Assembly: GCA_019358855.1 (NCBI GenBank)
Contig: JAHHII010000006.1
Coordinates: 204,111-268,110, forward strand
DNA length: 64,000 nt
DNA from: Timaviella obliquedivisa GSE-PSE-MK23-08B
GTDB lineage: Bacteria > Cyanobacteriota > Cyanobacteriia > Elainellales > Elainellaceae
Direction: 5' to 3'
Part shown: positions 1 to 9,530 of the stretch, piece by piece
Layout of the letters: each line of letters opens with the position of its first letter
How positions within the stretch are numbered: position 1 is the stretch's first letter
Program-made: the position numbers and the translations under genes
Notes under the pieces: generated by a model
Told to the model about the DNA's origin: nothing
What the model saw: only the letters and a program-made list of their open reading frames with translations
The model's database searches: none

Positions 1-1464
1 CAGCAAATAGTAGTCGCTGTACTGGTGGCGGCAGCGATCGACAACCTGGCGATGCAAGGGCAGAACTGCTAACCCGTAAGCTACACGGCTACAGCTTGGG
101 ATACAAGTTTCTTGGGGTGATGAGGGGAGATCATAGGTGTCTTGAATAATAGTGGCGTTGGGCAGCTTTTGCCGCAGCCACCGAGCGATCGCCCCCAATG
201 ATGCCGTTCCGCCACTGCAAATCACTTGCTGAACAGCTAAAACAGGCGTTCCAGTTTGAGTTAGCAGCGCGTTCAGTTCGCGGTTTAACCGTTGCACATA
301 AGGTAAAATTACCTGACTCGCGAGGTCTTGTCGCAGGATTGTTTTATAAACCTCTCCCAGTTTTAGGGTAAAGCTGCTCTGCTGCTGGAGCTTAATCTTG
401 AGGTATTGTGCTGCCTCTAACAATGCCTGCCCTGCTGCCGAATCAGTCAACCGTTGGTGCAGTCGGTATCGCTGAGCCAGGTCAGGCTCACCAGGAGCAG
501 GAAAAATTAAGTCATCAAAATAGATCTCTTCTAGAGAAATTTTCATATCTAGATCCACTTCGCCTGGTTCACCCATTTCCCGATTCAAAATGAGTTGACA
601 AATAATATCTTGATCAATGCTACTGCCCGCGTAGGATAAGGTGCGAAATTGAAAATCTTTGTGGTGCAAAACTTGCGATCGACCGGGTAAATTGACCATT
701 GCCATTTCTGTAACCGCGGCTCCTGCATGGAAAACCAAAGTTTCGCCCTGCCAATCGGCGTGATGCAAATGTACATCTTGTCCAGGATGCGGCGGCAACT
801 GAATCTCTGCTCGATCGGCAGGACAGATGGCTGAAAGAAGAATCGCGATCGCCTCTTCAACTAAGAAAATTTGCTCAGGCTGTGCGACCAATCTCGCCCC
901 CAAGACTGCCTCCCGCAGATTGAAGCTGTAGGTATCCGACCAACCTGCCGGGTAGCCAAGTACCACCGTTGCTAATTGCCGCATTGCCTGCTGAAAAGCT
1001 TTGTCTTCTAGCCCCATTGCCCCCGACAGCAGGGCAGCAGCATTAGGACAGTTGGGATTGAGAGTCATTAATAAACTTTGAAGAGACTGATGCACCCAAC
1101 TCAGCGGGAACTGGAGATGATCAGCGCCTTGCAACATAGGCTCCCACCGAGACAGGGTTGGGGAGTAGTGAGGAATGCCCAACTTGAGGTAGGGCTTAAA
1201 GTTCTTTAAGACAAACTCTGGAGTGTCGGCTGTGGCGGCTAGAGCAACGGCAGCAGGGAGACAAAATTTTCGGCGATCGCCTGGCTGCTGGCTATGCCAA
1301 TAGAGAGGATAAAGCTGACGAGTTTCACGGTTTAGCAAAACGGCTGAGATCCCCGTCGTGCCAATGTCAATTCCGAGATGCCAAGCTTTAGAAGCTGACG
1401 GGGAGGATGGGTGGCTCGCTCGATCACCCCCGTCCTGGACGGTGCTCTTCTCTAGAGTGCGATC
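1..1464 (-). CDS. Hsp70/actin-like ATPase family protein (partial; no obvious start codon)
   Basis: The frame is open from the window edge back to 1506. It reads as an actin/Hsp70-fold ATPase. A phosphate-1 loop DIGTTG lies at about 1368-1351, a second-phosphate-like region ending YAGSSIDQD comes mid-protein, and an adenosine-type motif CSGGTASLGA lies near the 3' end. The C-terminus is cut by the window edge. Between the preceding in-frame stop (1507-1509) and the DIGTTG motif there is no ATG, GTG or TTG; the first TTG lies inside or after the nucleotide-binding strand and would destroy it. The frame overlaps the end of the upstream coiled-coil gene and is +1 relative to it across a run of ten A. 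It is therefore probably made as a fusion by slippage, or the run is miscounted. The biological role is unknown; the family assignment is from motifs only. Confidence 0.7.
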
Positions 1465-3694
1465 TTTTTTTTTTGAGCAGTTCCTCCAACTCAGGCGATC
1501 GTCCGTCTAACTCTAGATCAGGAGATGGCTCAAATAATTCATCGTCTAACCCATCAAACGAAAAGGCATTGAACTCTTCAGGGTCTTCAGTCAAGAACGC
1601 TTCACGGTCGATTGGAGTAGATGAATGATCTTGCGGCATAGAAGTTTGGGGGGGAGATGCAGAAATAGATTCTGGGAGAACAGAGGTTTCTAAAGATAAG
1701 CCAACTTCCGAGTCAGGTGGATCAGAAACTGAAAAGTCAAAGTTGTTGAGGTCGAACTCTGTGGAGGATTGTGGTAGCAGGGTAGGATCAGCAGATTGCG
1801 GTAAGCCGACGGGATGCCCAGTCTCATCATCAAACAGCGTCATGTCCGCTTGAACTTGAACAGGTGAAACTTGAGGCAGATCAAAAATAGAATCGGAGAA
1901 CTCTAGGTTTGATAAATCTGATTCCAGCAACTGACGCGTATCTTCTGGCAGAGCTTCTAAGTCAAGCATTGCAGGCGGAGCTGCATCTAGCAACAGACTT
2001 TCTTCAGGGTGAGCGGGTTCATAGGTGTTTTCTTCAAACTGTTCATCGATTTGAGAGGAAACAGTTGAGGGATCACCCATAAGATCAGAGAGAGAGGCGA
2101 TCGCATCAGGGGGAGTTGACTCTGGGTCAGCAGTGACTTCTTGCAGAGGTGTCGCCGAGATCCCTTGCGGATCTCTCGAAGATCTCGTGGCTGGCTCAGG
2201 GTCAGGAACCTTCAGCAAAAATATTTCGACCGATTGAGATAACTCAGCATCAGAAAATTCTGGAGGAGGCGCTGCTTCTGCTTCAACGACCTCTGCTGGA
2301 TCACCCATGCCTGAGAAAAACAAGTCACTTAGCTCAGCTATCTCTGCGATCGGAGTTTCTGTCTCTACCACTGCTTCGACTGGAGTCACAAATTCAGCAG
2401 TAAGCTCAACTGCTACTTCCCCAGCTTCCACTTCTACCCTATCTCCAAACAAACTTTGGTAAAGCTCATCATCAGCTTCCGAGTCATCAACCTTTGACGA
2501 TTCGGCACCTGCACTTAATTCTTCAACACCCCTGCCGTTCAGTTGGTTCAACAAATCCATCGCCGAAGATAAGTCTTCAGTTAAGTCCTCAGTCTCAGCA
2601 TTAGGGGGTGCAGTTGAAATTGAGGGCAACGGCTCTAAACTTTCCTGAAACAGAGTAATGTCTTCTGCATTGGTTGAATCTAGATGGTGCTGAAGTAGGG
2701 TAATTTCATCGTCATAAAAGCTGAGGGGGGCATCATCAGTCGAGAGGTCTAAAGGCTCTAAACCAAGGTCTGACTGATCCAAATCAGGAGTTTGACTAGC
2801 TGGGTTTAAGCCATTTAGTTCTCCTAAAAGTTGATCAATCTCAGTATCTACAGAAGGGGAACTCGTACCTAAACTAGGCGCTTCGACCTGAAGGGAAGAT
2901 TGCAAGTAGGTTGAAGTTTCGCGCCCTAAATGTTCTGCCAAGCGATTGACCAACGCCGAAAACATTGCCTCACCCTGCTGCCCCAAGGTGTGCATTCGAT
3001 TCAAGCCTTGCTCTAACGAATCCTCGTAGCTATTAATGTTAGCGTGCATGGATTCAAAAATGATGCGAATGGCTGAATCGAGGCGCATCATAAGCTGATC
3101 AGATTGGGCTTGTAGACGCTGCATGTGCTGGAGCCGCTGGGCTGGGCTAAGAGCATCGCCATCGCCCAAGAAGGGCTGATCAGCAGGCGTTTGCGCCGAT
3201 AAACTTGCCAGCATATTGGCGACTTGCCCCGTCAAGTTTTCTTGCAACTGCTGCATAGAAGACTGAAGAAACTCAGACACAAATTGCTGATTAGCGGCAG
3301 GTAAAGACTGCTGCCGCTGTGCTTCAAGCTGCTGAACTTCTTGTGCCAATGCCGATCGCCGCTGTTGCAATGCATCAATGTCTGAGCGCAAAGGCTGGAG
3401 CATATTAGTGCGCAAATAATTCATTTCCTGCAAAACAGCTTGCAAAACCTGTTGAGCAGTTTCAACCGACTGCCCCGTCATTGCGCCAGGGGCAGTACTG
3501 CCTGTTAACGGTCTATCCTCTGCTTCCCGTGTCTGTTGTTGTAGCACTACTAGGTAGCTGCGGGTTTGTTGCAGCACCTGGCGCTGCTGGTCTACCTCAC
3601 CAGATTGCAGCCAAGGAAAACGAGGGATGCTTTTACGAAGCGCCTCGTCAATTTGTCGAATGAGTTCTTGAATTTGGACAGTTTGCGGAGTCAC
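1424..3694 (-). CDS. Coiled-coil and acidic low-complexity protein of unknown function
   Basis: I do not recognise a named family. The N-terminal third is Gln/Leu-rich and predicted coiled coil, including a stretch rich in QLEAQRQQ-type heptads. The middle and C-terminal parts are strongly acidic, rich in Asp, Glu, Ser and Pro, and look disordered. The GTG at 3694 is preferred because AAGGAT sits just upstream and the conserved-looking segment VTPQTVQIQELI begins there. An in-frame ATG at 3790 would add 32 residues of unconvincing sequence. The end LEELLKKK runs into an A10 tract, after which this frame reads only 11 more residues to a stop, while the +1 frame enters the Hsp70-like ATPase. 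The two are probably co-expressed, perhaps as one fused protein. Confidence 0.75.
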   Translation of the reverse strand: MTPQTVQIQELIRQIDEALRKSIPRFPWLQSGEVDQQRQVLQQTRSYLVVLQQQTREAEDRPLTGSTAPGAMTGQSVETAQQVLQAVLQEMNYLRTNMLQPLRSDIDALQQRRSALAQEVQQLEAQRQQSLPAANQQFVSEFLQSSMQQLQENLTGQVANMLASLSAQTPADQPFLGDGDALSPAQRLQHMQRLQAQSDQLMMRLDSAIRIIFESMHANINSYEDSLEQGLNRMHTLGQQGEAMFSALVNRLAEHLGRETSTYLQSSLQVEAPSLGTSSPSVDTEIDQLLGELNGLNPASQTPDLDQSDLGLEPLDLSTDDAPLSFYDDEITLLQHHLDSTNAEDITLFQESLEPLPSISTAPPNAETEDLTEDLSSAMDLLNQLNGRGVEELSAGAESSKVDDSEADDELYQSLFGDRVEVEAGEVAVELTAEFVTPVEAVVETETPIAEIAELSDLFFSGMGDPAEVVEAEAAPPPEFSDAELSQSVEIFLLKVPDPEPATRSSRDPQGISATPLQEVTADPESTPPDAIASLSDLMGDPSTVSSQIDEQFEENTYEPAHPEESLLLDAAPPAMLDLEALPEDTRQLLESDLSNLEFSDSIFDLPQVSPVQVQADMTLFDDETGHPVGLPQSADPTLLPQSSTEFDLNNFDFSVSDPPDSEVGLSLETSVLPESISASPPQTSMPQDHSSTPIDREAFLTEDPEEFNAFSFDGLDDELFEPSPDLELDGRSPELEELLKKKRSHSREEHRPGRG
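1465..1474 (-). other. A10 homopolymer at the junction of two overlapping reading frames (slippage candidate)
   Basis: Ten consecutive A on the minus strand follow codons for Leu-Leu. Reading all ten gives a short tail and a stop at 1424-1426. Reading nine gives an uninterrupted frame into the ATPase with its DIGTTG motif. Poly-A runs of nine or more are known sites of RNA-polymerase slippage in bacteria; that it happens here is inferred. A homopolymer sequencing error would look the same. Confidence 0.5.
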
Positions 3695-3980
3695 TATTGA
3701 ATCCTTTGTATTAAGCTTGACGGGCGTGTAGCTAGACTGACGGGAAGCAATACAGGAAGCAGAGGGTAAAGGATTGGCATAGCTGCCCAAATATTAACGC
3801 CATCCCCCGTGACGGGATCAAAATAATGCTTCGATGAATGGTAATTCAGGAGATGTCATTTCTTTTACATCTTTCTACTTAAGTTGAATGGAGCTTTCAG
3901 GAAAGTCTAGCGCTTCTCTACTAATCTGTTTTGATGTGGTAACTCAGATTTAGGAGTGACATGGATTAAAGATACAAAAG

Positions 3981-4391
3981 TTAAGATTGAGCGATCGCCA
4001 CTGTCACGCCGCCTAAGTAATCTTCATGACGAAAGGTCTGTTTCGTGACACAAAGGTTTGCCCCAAGAGGTGCAGCTAGAAGGGCAGCCGCTTCGGCAAC
4101 GCTAGGGCAACCCACTAAGGCTTGGGTACGGGGAGAGGAGCAAGTGGTGGGAATTTGGCTCAACTCGGCGGCGGTGAAGCTCAACAGGGAAAGATGGCGA
4201 TCGCGGCAGTATTCTACTAATCCTGCTTCATCGGCTTTGCGATCGAGGGTGGCAATTGCGGCGATCGCAGTTTCGAGGAGATGATGACTTTGGCAGACCT
4301 GGGCGATCGCCAGTTCGATGAGTAAGCGAGAGGAATGGCGCTGACAGCCAATGCCGACCCAGAGTGTTTTTGGCAGGTGGGTTTTTGGCAT
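3981..4391 (-). CDS. CobE/CbiG C-terminal-domain cobalamin biosynthesis protein
   Basis: This short protein begins MPKTHLPKTLWVGIGCQR and matches the CobE / CbiG C-terminal domain pattern: a VGIGC strand, the segment IAAIATLDRKADEAGL, a Cys/Ser-rich middle and a C-terminal CVTKQT strand. In the anaerobic B12 route, CbiG opens the lactone ring of cobalt-precorrin-5A. The C-terminal domain also occurs alone as CobE, whose exact role is unclear. The start at 4391 is chosen because the domain begins there; an upstream ATG at 4460 would overlap the U32 gene by 20 bases. It follows the U32 gene on the same strand and may be co-transcribed. Confidence 0.8.
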   Translation of the reverse strand: MPKTHLPKTLWVGIGCQRHSSRLLIELAIAQVCQSHHLLETAIAAIATLDRKADEAGLVEYCRDRHLSLLSFTAAELSQIPTTCSSPRTQALVGCPSVAEAAALLAAPLGANLCVTKQTFRHEDYLGGVTVAIAQS

Positions 4392-4440
4392 AGGGTTAAA
4401 TTTTCTGACTGACTGTTTTAAAGAATCTACTTTAAAGAAT

Positions 4441-6942
4441 TTACCGTGATGCGGTTCCACGAGTCACCCCGAGTTGATTCTGCACTTTCAACGCTCTCCA
4501 AAGCTGAGAACCTGAGATTTCTCCTTGCAAAAGCTGACGGTAATAGTGAAGAGTTTGTATGACTTGCTCGGGGCTTTCATCTACAAATTCAACGCGGAAA
4601 TGATGCACTCCTAAATTTTGAAGCTGTGAAACATATTCTGCGCCCGTTTGAGCCGTCGCATTAAATACAGTATTACGACACCCTGCATCAGCTTTGAGAA
4701 CGTGCTGTTTCCCTGTGCGATCGAGCAACTTCACCTCGTGTTGTTCACAGGGGCGACCACAATTTGTATAATCAGTTCCCTGTGACATGAATGCACAAAA
4801 GACACAATGCTCCATATGAAACATCGGCATATGCTGGTGGATAGTGATTTCAAACCAATCGGCAGGACAGCTTGTGATTAAATCTTTAAGTTGGTCAATA
4901 TTGAGGTCATAGGAAGCAGTAAGGCGCTCCAAATTAAAGTGCTGCTTCAAGTAATCGGCAGTCAGACCGTTGGCAACGTTAAGGGAAAAGTCTCCCAGGC
5001 AGCGCGCGGCTTTGCCGTTACCGCAAGGGTCGCCTGCAAAAAATTGAAGCTGATCATAATTTCGCACTAAATATCCATCGGCTTCGCTATCGCGCACTTG
5101 CTGTAAAATCCAGTTCTCTCCCGGTTTTGTAATTCGAGGAGGGGCGACCCAAATCTGTTGATGATGGGAGTGCGCTAGGGTGACGGCATCTCGGTAAGTT
5201 CGGGGATCTTCAAATTCGCAGTAGACCGTGGAAATATCAGATTCTACAACGGCTTTAAGCTGCTCAAAAGTGCGAACTAACGGTACGAGGGAGGGGTAAT
5301 GCGATCCCTTGCGGATATCTCGAAGAGCTCGCCCGGATAAATTCTCTGCTATCTGAGGGTAAAGGGTAAGACGGGATGCATTAGGGTTGAGTTGCCATTG
5401 TTTGGGGCGCGATCGCAGTTCTTCTAGACCGTTCACAATTTCTCGTCGTAACCGATTCAGTTCACTGACTGGAATCATGACCTTACCTGTAATATGATTC
5501 GTTAATTTTTCCAGATAAAAAGGTGTGTTTCCTAGTCGTCCTAATTGTTCTTCTAGACGTTCTGAAGTCAGATGTTTGTTGTGCGCCTCGACCAAAGGCA
5601 TAGTAGATTCGACCTGGGTGATATTTCCTTGTTCATCACGGGCGATCGCCACTAAGTTCTGTCCAATCTCGCCGTGGATTTCTAGCTGAATAGAACGTTG
5701 AAACTGAGGGATTTCTGTATTAAAACTTTGGCGAAGATGGCGATCGAGTTCAGGATCGCTCGTTTTCCAAACCTTGTTCCCTACTTCAATTTTGCGGAAG
5801 TTCAACGCATCTCGTCCAAAGCTCAAAACTGCATTCTGTCCTCGTTGTTCAACCGTGTAAATTCTACCGCCCTCTTCCTTCGCCTCTGGATGTCCGGAAT
5901 CAAACACAACACCATCTCCGGCTTTGGGAAATTCCTGTACTTGTACCGTTACCTTTTCATTGCGAATTTCTGTGACTTCTCCCAGGTAAAAGCCTCGTTT
6001 TTTGCCAAACCGAGCGTGAACTAATTCTTGGTTGTTAATTCCTTCAAACCAGCCTGTATAAAGACCGCGAGAGAACGCCATTTCCAGGTTATATTGCTCT
6101 TCTGAAAGCACCGTATGTTCTAAATTAGCCATGATCCGATCTAACGCTTTGCGATAAACCTGAGTGACGTTAGCCACATATTCTGGCGTTTTCAAACGAC
6201 CTTCGATTTTAAGGCAAGTTACTCCTGCTTTTACCAGTTCGGGTAGAACTTCTAGACCCGCTAAATCTTGAGGACTGAGAAGATATTTGCGATCGCCCAA
6301 ATCCAACAATTTTCCATCTACCACCAAGTCATAAGGCATCCGGCAAGCCTGCGCACATTCTCCCCGATTCGCCGATCGTCCGCCCAAAGCCTCGCTCGTC
6401 AAACATTGTCCCGAATACGCGACACACAACGCGCCATGCACAAACACTTCTAACGGCAGTTCAACCGCTTGCTGAATTTTGTTGATTTCTTTAATAGAAC
6501 ACTCACGAGCCAGCACCACCAATTGACAACCCAACGCTTGGGCAAACTTCACACCCGCCGCGCTGGTAATGGTCATTTGCGTAGAAGCGTGAATGGGAAA
6601 ATCTGGTGACAGGTGACGAATCAGGCGACAGATGCCAATGTCTTGCACGATCGCCGCGTCTACTCCGGCTGCAATCATAGAGCGTAAATACTGCTCGGCT
6701 TCAGCCAGTTCGCTAGGAAAAATCAGCGTGTTGAGCGTGACATAGCCCTTAACTCCCCGACGATGCAAAAACGCCATCAGTTCGGGCAAATCTGCCTCGG
6801 TAAAATTTTGCGCCCGCATTCTGGCATTAAACCGATCCAAACCAAAATAAATGGCATCGGCTCCATTTTCCACAGCGGCTTTGGCACAGTCCCAGTATCC
6901 GGCTGGAGCAAGGAGTTCGGGGCATTTGAGAGCAGAAGGCAT
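4441..6942 (-). CDS. U32 family protein (RlhA-like)
   Basis: An 833-residue U32 family protein. The N-terminal TIM-barrel-like part starts CPELLAPAGYWDCAKAAVENGADAIYFG, followed by the signature ASTQMTITSAAG and the cysteine segment GECAQACRMPY. U32 proteins were named peptidases, but the best studied members are RNA or ubiquinone hydroxylation factors: RlhA modifies 23S rRNA C2501, and UbiU/UbiV carry Fe-S clusters. Two cysteine groups here, one near residue 190 and one at HCVFCAF...NCGRPC near residue 755, fit Fe-S or metal ligation. It is longer than E. coli RlhA because of the extra C-terminal region. It lies 29 bases downstream of the rRNA methyltransferase gene on the same strand, consistent with an rRNA-modification context. 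The substrate is inferred. Confidence 0.85.
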   Translation of the reverse strand: MPSALKCPELLAPAGYWDCAKAAVENGADAIYFGLDRFNARMRAQNFTEADLPELMAFLHRRGVKGYVTLNTLIFPSELAEAEQYLRSMIAAGVDAAIVQDIGICRLIRHLSPDFPIHASTQMTITSAAGVKFAQALGCQLVVLARECSIKEINKIQQAVELPLEVFVHGALCVAYSGQCLTSEALGGRSANRGECAQACRMPYDLVVDGKLLDLGDRKYLLSPQDLAGLEVLPELVKAGVTCLKIEGRLKTPEYVANVTQVYRKALDRIMANLEHTVLSEEQYNLEMAFSRGLYTGWFEGINNQELVHARFGKKRGFYLGEVTEIRNEKVTVQVQEFPKAGDGVVFDSGHPEAKEEGGRIYTVEQRGQNAVLSFGRDALNFRKIEVGNKVWKTSDPELDRHLRQSFNTEIPQFQRSIQLEIHGEIGQNLVAIARDEQGNITQVESTMPLVEAHNKHLTSERLEEQLGRLGNTPFYLEKLTNHITGKVMIPVSELNRLRREIVNGLEELRSRPKQWQLNPNASRLTLYPQIAENLSGRALRDIRKGSHYPSLVPLVRTFEQLKAVVESDISTVYCEFEDPRTYRDAVTLAHSHHQQIWVAPPRITKPGENWILQQVRDSEADGYLVRNYDQLQFFAGDPCGNGKAARCLGDFSLNVANGLTADYLKQHFNLERLTASYDLNIDQLKDLITSCPADWFEITIHQHMPMFHMEHCVFCAFMSQGTDYTNCGRPCEQHEVKLLDRTGKQHVLKADAGCRNTVFNATAQTGAEYVSQLQNLGVHHFRVEFVDESPEQVIQTLHYYRQLLQGEISGSQLWRALKVQNQLGVTRGTASR

Positions 6943-6971
6943 GGGGGCGATCGCAAGAGAACCTCTTCATC

Positions 6972-8159
6972 CTATCGCACTCGTCCGACGACAAACTTGA
7001 GGTAACGCCCTTCGGGAAATTGGGCTGGGACGGGATGATCGAGCGGCTGTCCGGCTTCGTGGATAATTTGCAGGCGATGTCCGGTACTGGCTCCGGCGGC
7101 GGCGATCATTTCCTTAAATGCGTCGGGGTTAACTTGGCTAGTGCAGCTTGCGGTTGCTAATAAGCCGCCAGGGGTAACGCATTGCAGGGCAAGGGCATTG
7201 AGTTTGGTGTAGGCACGGAGAGCGGCGTGGCGATTTTGCTTGGTTTTGGCAAAGCTGGGCGGGTCGAGAATTATTAAGTCGAAGCGCTGTTTTTGTTCGA
7301 CGTAGCGACTGAGTAAGGTGAAGCAATCTTCGGTGATAAAGGTATGGCGAGATTCGTCTAATTGATTGAGATGAATATTTGTCGTTGTGGCTTGTGCTAG
7401 CGATCGCCCTACATCTACACTGACCACTCGCTTTGCTCCGCCTCGCAGGGCATACAGTGAAAAGGCTCCCGTGTAGGAAAAGCAATTCAGTACTTCCCGG
7501 TCTTGACTCCAACCTTCTAAAAACCGCCGATTTTCTCGATGATCCAGGAATAGTCCAGTTTTTTGTCCGGTCTGCAAATCTACCTGAAACTTTAGATGAT
7601 GTTCTTGTACCGTCAAATCTTTCGGCGCGGCTTGTCCCCAGAACAACCTGCCTTTACCGGATTCTTCATCTCTTTCTTCGGGCAAATCAGCAGAGTGCTT
7701 GGTTCGTAGAATAATGCCTTTGAGAGAATAGGTGGCGATTAACGCAGCAACCAGATCCTCTAGAAGTCTGGCAGCGCCTTCCATGTAGGTTTGAATCACG
7801 GCATAGTCGCCATATAAATCGACCGTTAGTCCAGGTAGCCCGTCACCTTCGCCAAACAGCCAGCGGTAGGCGGTGCAGCCCTGTTGCCGGAGGGGCGATC
7901 GCAGTTCCCAGGCAGCTTGCACTTGGTCATAAAACCATTTTTTGTCGGGCACCTGCCGTTCTGAAAAAATCCGAATGGCGATCGAACCGTTGGCATCCCA
8001 CAATCCATATCCTGTCCACCCCCCGCAGCGCACCTTCACCCAAGTTCCCGATGGAAAGCGAACTGAGGGCGGCACATGGTTGCGGTAAACCCACGGATGT
8101 CCTTGGGCGAGGCGTTGTTTGAGGTGCGTGGGTAGTTGAATGTCTGGGGCTTTGGGCAT
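6972..8159 (-). CDS. Class I SAM-dependent rRNA methyltransferase, RlmI type
   Basis: 395 residues with an N-terminal PUA-like RNA-binding domain (about 1-85, including HPWVYRNHV) and a Rossmann methyltransferase. Motif I is VLNCFSYTGAFSLYALRGGA, motif IV is ILDPPSFAKTK, and a catalytic-type cysteine lies in TASCTSQV. This arrangement is that of RlmI/RlmO-like m5C methyltransferases acting on 23S rRNA (C1962 in E. coli). The ATG start gives MPKAPDIQLPTHL, a normal N-terminus for the PUA domain. It is followed by the U32 gene, so two rRNA-modification candidates may share a transcript. The target nucleotide is not shown by sequence. Confidence 0.9.
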   Translation of the reverse strand: MPKAPDIQLPTHLKQRLAQGHPWVYRNHVPPSVRFPSGTWVKVRCGGWTGYGLWDANGSIAIRIFSERQVPDKKWFYDQVQAAWELRSPLRQQGCTAYRWLFGEGDGLPGLTVDLYGDYAVIQTYMEGAARLLEDLVAALIATYSLKGIILRTKHSADLPEERDEESGKGRLFWGQAAPKDLTVQEHHLKFQVDLQTGQKTGLFLDHRENRRFLEGWSQDREVLNCFSYTGAFSLYALRGGAKRVVSVDVGRSLAQATTTNIHLNQLDESRHTFITEDCFTLLSRYVEQKQRFDLIILDPPSFAKTKQNRHAALRAYTKLNALALQCVTPGGLLATASCTSQVNPDAFKEMIAAAGASTGHRLQIIHEAGQPLDHPVPAQFPEGRYLKFVVGRVR

Positions 8160-8272
8160 GGGGTGATGAGTGGAGCGATCGCGGGGATGGGATTAATTTC
8201 TTCAAGTTGCTGTTGTGGATTCTGATACTACCTCTAAAAGTTTCATCGTAATGCGATCGCCCCCTCTTCTCC

Positions 8273-8497
8273 TTACGCTGCTTGCAAAGTTTGCGGTTGA
8301 GGTAGGAGCCTTCCCTCGGCTTCATAACTTTCGATGATTAGTTCCAGCACCTCTTGAGCATTTTTGAGCGCCTCTTCGTAGGTGTCACCGTGGGTAAAAT
8401 ACCGCTGAATCTCTGTCGAAAATTCTGGCAGTTCAACTAGGTAGCAGTCATCCTCATCAGACCAAGCAATATTTACTCGATATTTAAGTTGGCTCAT
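8273..8497 (-). CDS. hicB: HicB-type antitoxin
   Basis: 74 residues. The fold pattern is the HicB partial RNase-H-like domain: a strand YRVNIAWSDEDDCYLVELPEF, then a helix TYEEALKNAQEVLELIIESY. Such proteins neutralise HicA and often autoregulate their operon. No separate DNA-binding domain is visible after the HicB core. It overlaps the upstream hicA by four bases (ATGA type), so translation is coupled. Confidence 0.9.
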   Translation of the reverse strand: MSQLKYRVNIAWSDEDDCYLVELPEFSTEIQRYFTHGDTYEEALKNAQEVLELIIESYEAEGRLLPQPQTLQAA

Positions 8498-8709
8498 TCG
8501 TTTTGTTCCTTTTCATCTAATTGTTGTAACGCTGTATTTACCAATTTTTCTAAGTAGGGCTTTGCGTCTTGGCTATCTTTCCCAGCCAGAGTAATTGGCA
8601 ATTCTGGTAGTCCCGAATGAATCCAGCGTTCGTGGCTACCCCGGATTCGCTTACATTCAAAGCCAGCTTGACGTAGAATTGCCTTTAATTCCCTGATTTT
8701 CTTGGGCAT
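8494..8709 (-). CDS. hicA: HicA-type toxin (mRNA interferase)
   Basis: 71 residues with the HicA fold: N-terminal KIRELKAILRQAGFECKRI, then GSHERWI, where His26 is the family catalytic histidine of the dsRBD-like fold. HicA toxins cleave mRNA independently of the ribosome. It lies first in the pair, four bases overlapping hicB, which is the classic hicAB order. The gene looks intact. Together with the neighbouring Uma2 gene it forms a small accessory patch between housekeeping genes. Confidence 0.9.
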   Translation of the reverse strand: MPKKIRELKAILRQAGFECKRIRGSHERWIHSGLPELPITLAGKDSQDAKPYLEKLVNTALQQLDEKEQNE

Positions 8710-8761
8710 ATTTTTTCCAATTGTGCCAACTCTTTAACTGCAATTCCTCTGGTTAATGCTC

Positions 8762-9343
8762 TTAAAAATCCCATTCTTCAAACAAATCTGTGACAGGCAT
8801 GGAGAAATCCGGCACCACATCCTCACCTTCTAACTGATCATGAGGACGCAACAAGCGATCGGGTTCCGGTGAATGGTAAACCAACACGTATTTCTCATCG
8901 GGATGAATGACCCACACTAAACGAGTGTCATTGTTAAAATACTCCACAATTTTTTCGTGGATCTCTTCAACAGTGTTGCCAGGTGAGAGAATTTCGACCA
9001 CTAGATCAGGAGAACCTTGAAAGAAGCCGCGCGGTGGACGCTTTAATCCCTTGAGCCGTTCTCTTGCCACAAAGGAAACATCGGGCGATCGCTTGTTACC
9101 CGTCTTTAAAGTAAACGCTGTACTAGAATCGCAGACGGCACCCAGCCTATTTTGCTGTACAAACGTTGTCAAAACTGCGACTAAAATACAAGCCACATAG
9201 CCATGCTCCATCCCCGAATTGCCCATATCCACCAACGCCTCATTCACTAACTCATAACGATGCCCATCTTTAGGCAACGCCATAAACTCCTCATCCGTCC
9301 AAGTCTTCTGATCAATAGAGATAGTTTTGCCAGAGATCGCCAT
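8762..9343 (-). CDS. Uma2 family (DUF820) putative endonuclease
   Basis: 193 residues of the Uma2/DUF820 family, expanded in cyanobacteria. The sequence shows the PD-(D/E)XK-like core: SPDVSFVARERL, then PDLVVEILSPGNT, then KIVEYFNNDTRLVWVIHPDEKYVLVYH. Family members are annotated as putative restriction-like endonucleases, often linked to transposons; biochemical function is largely unproven. The start MAISGKTISIDQKTWTDEEFMALP fits the family N-terminus. It is upstream of hicAB on the same strand with a 52-base gap. Confidence 0.9.
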   Translation of the reverse strand: MAISGKTISIDQKTWTDEEFMALPKDGHRYELVNEALVDMGNSGMEHGYVACILVAVLTTFVQQNRLGAVCDSSTAFTLKTGNKRSPDVSFVARERLKGLKRPPRGFFQGSPDLVVEILSPGNTVEEIHEKIVEYFNNDTRLVWVIHPDEKYVLVYHSPEPDRLLRPHDQLEGEDVVPDFSMPVTDLFEEWDF

Positions 9344-9530
9344 AGTTCCAGCCCTCTCAGATTTTCCTCAATCGCTGTCTCCAGTTTCGCACTTTCAGTA
9401 AACCGCTACTCCCAAGTTATCCTCAAGTCAGAGATTCAAGCCATCTCTTGAGAATTTCATTGGCAGATTCTACTCCCAAGGATTGCTCGCGCTACTATAT
9501 TGGGTGCATGAAATTACGACGCGCGATCGC

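Noticed and set aside
9260..9451. Plus-strand frame before tex
   Set aside because: Antisense to the start of the Uma2 gene, no ribosome site and no family resemblance.
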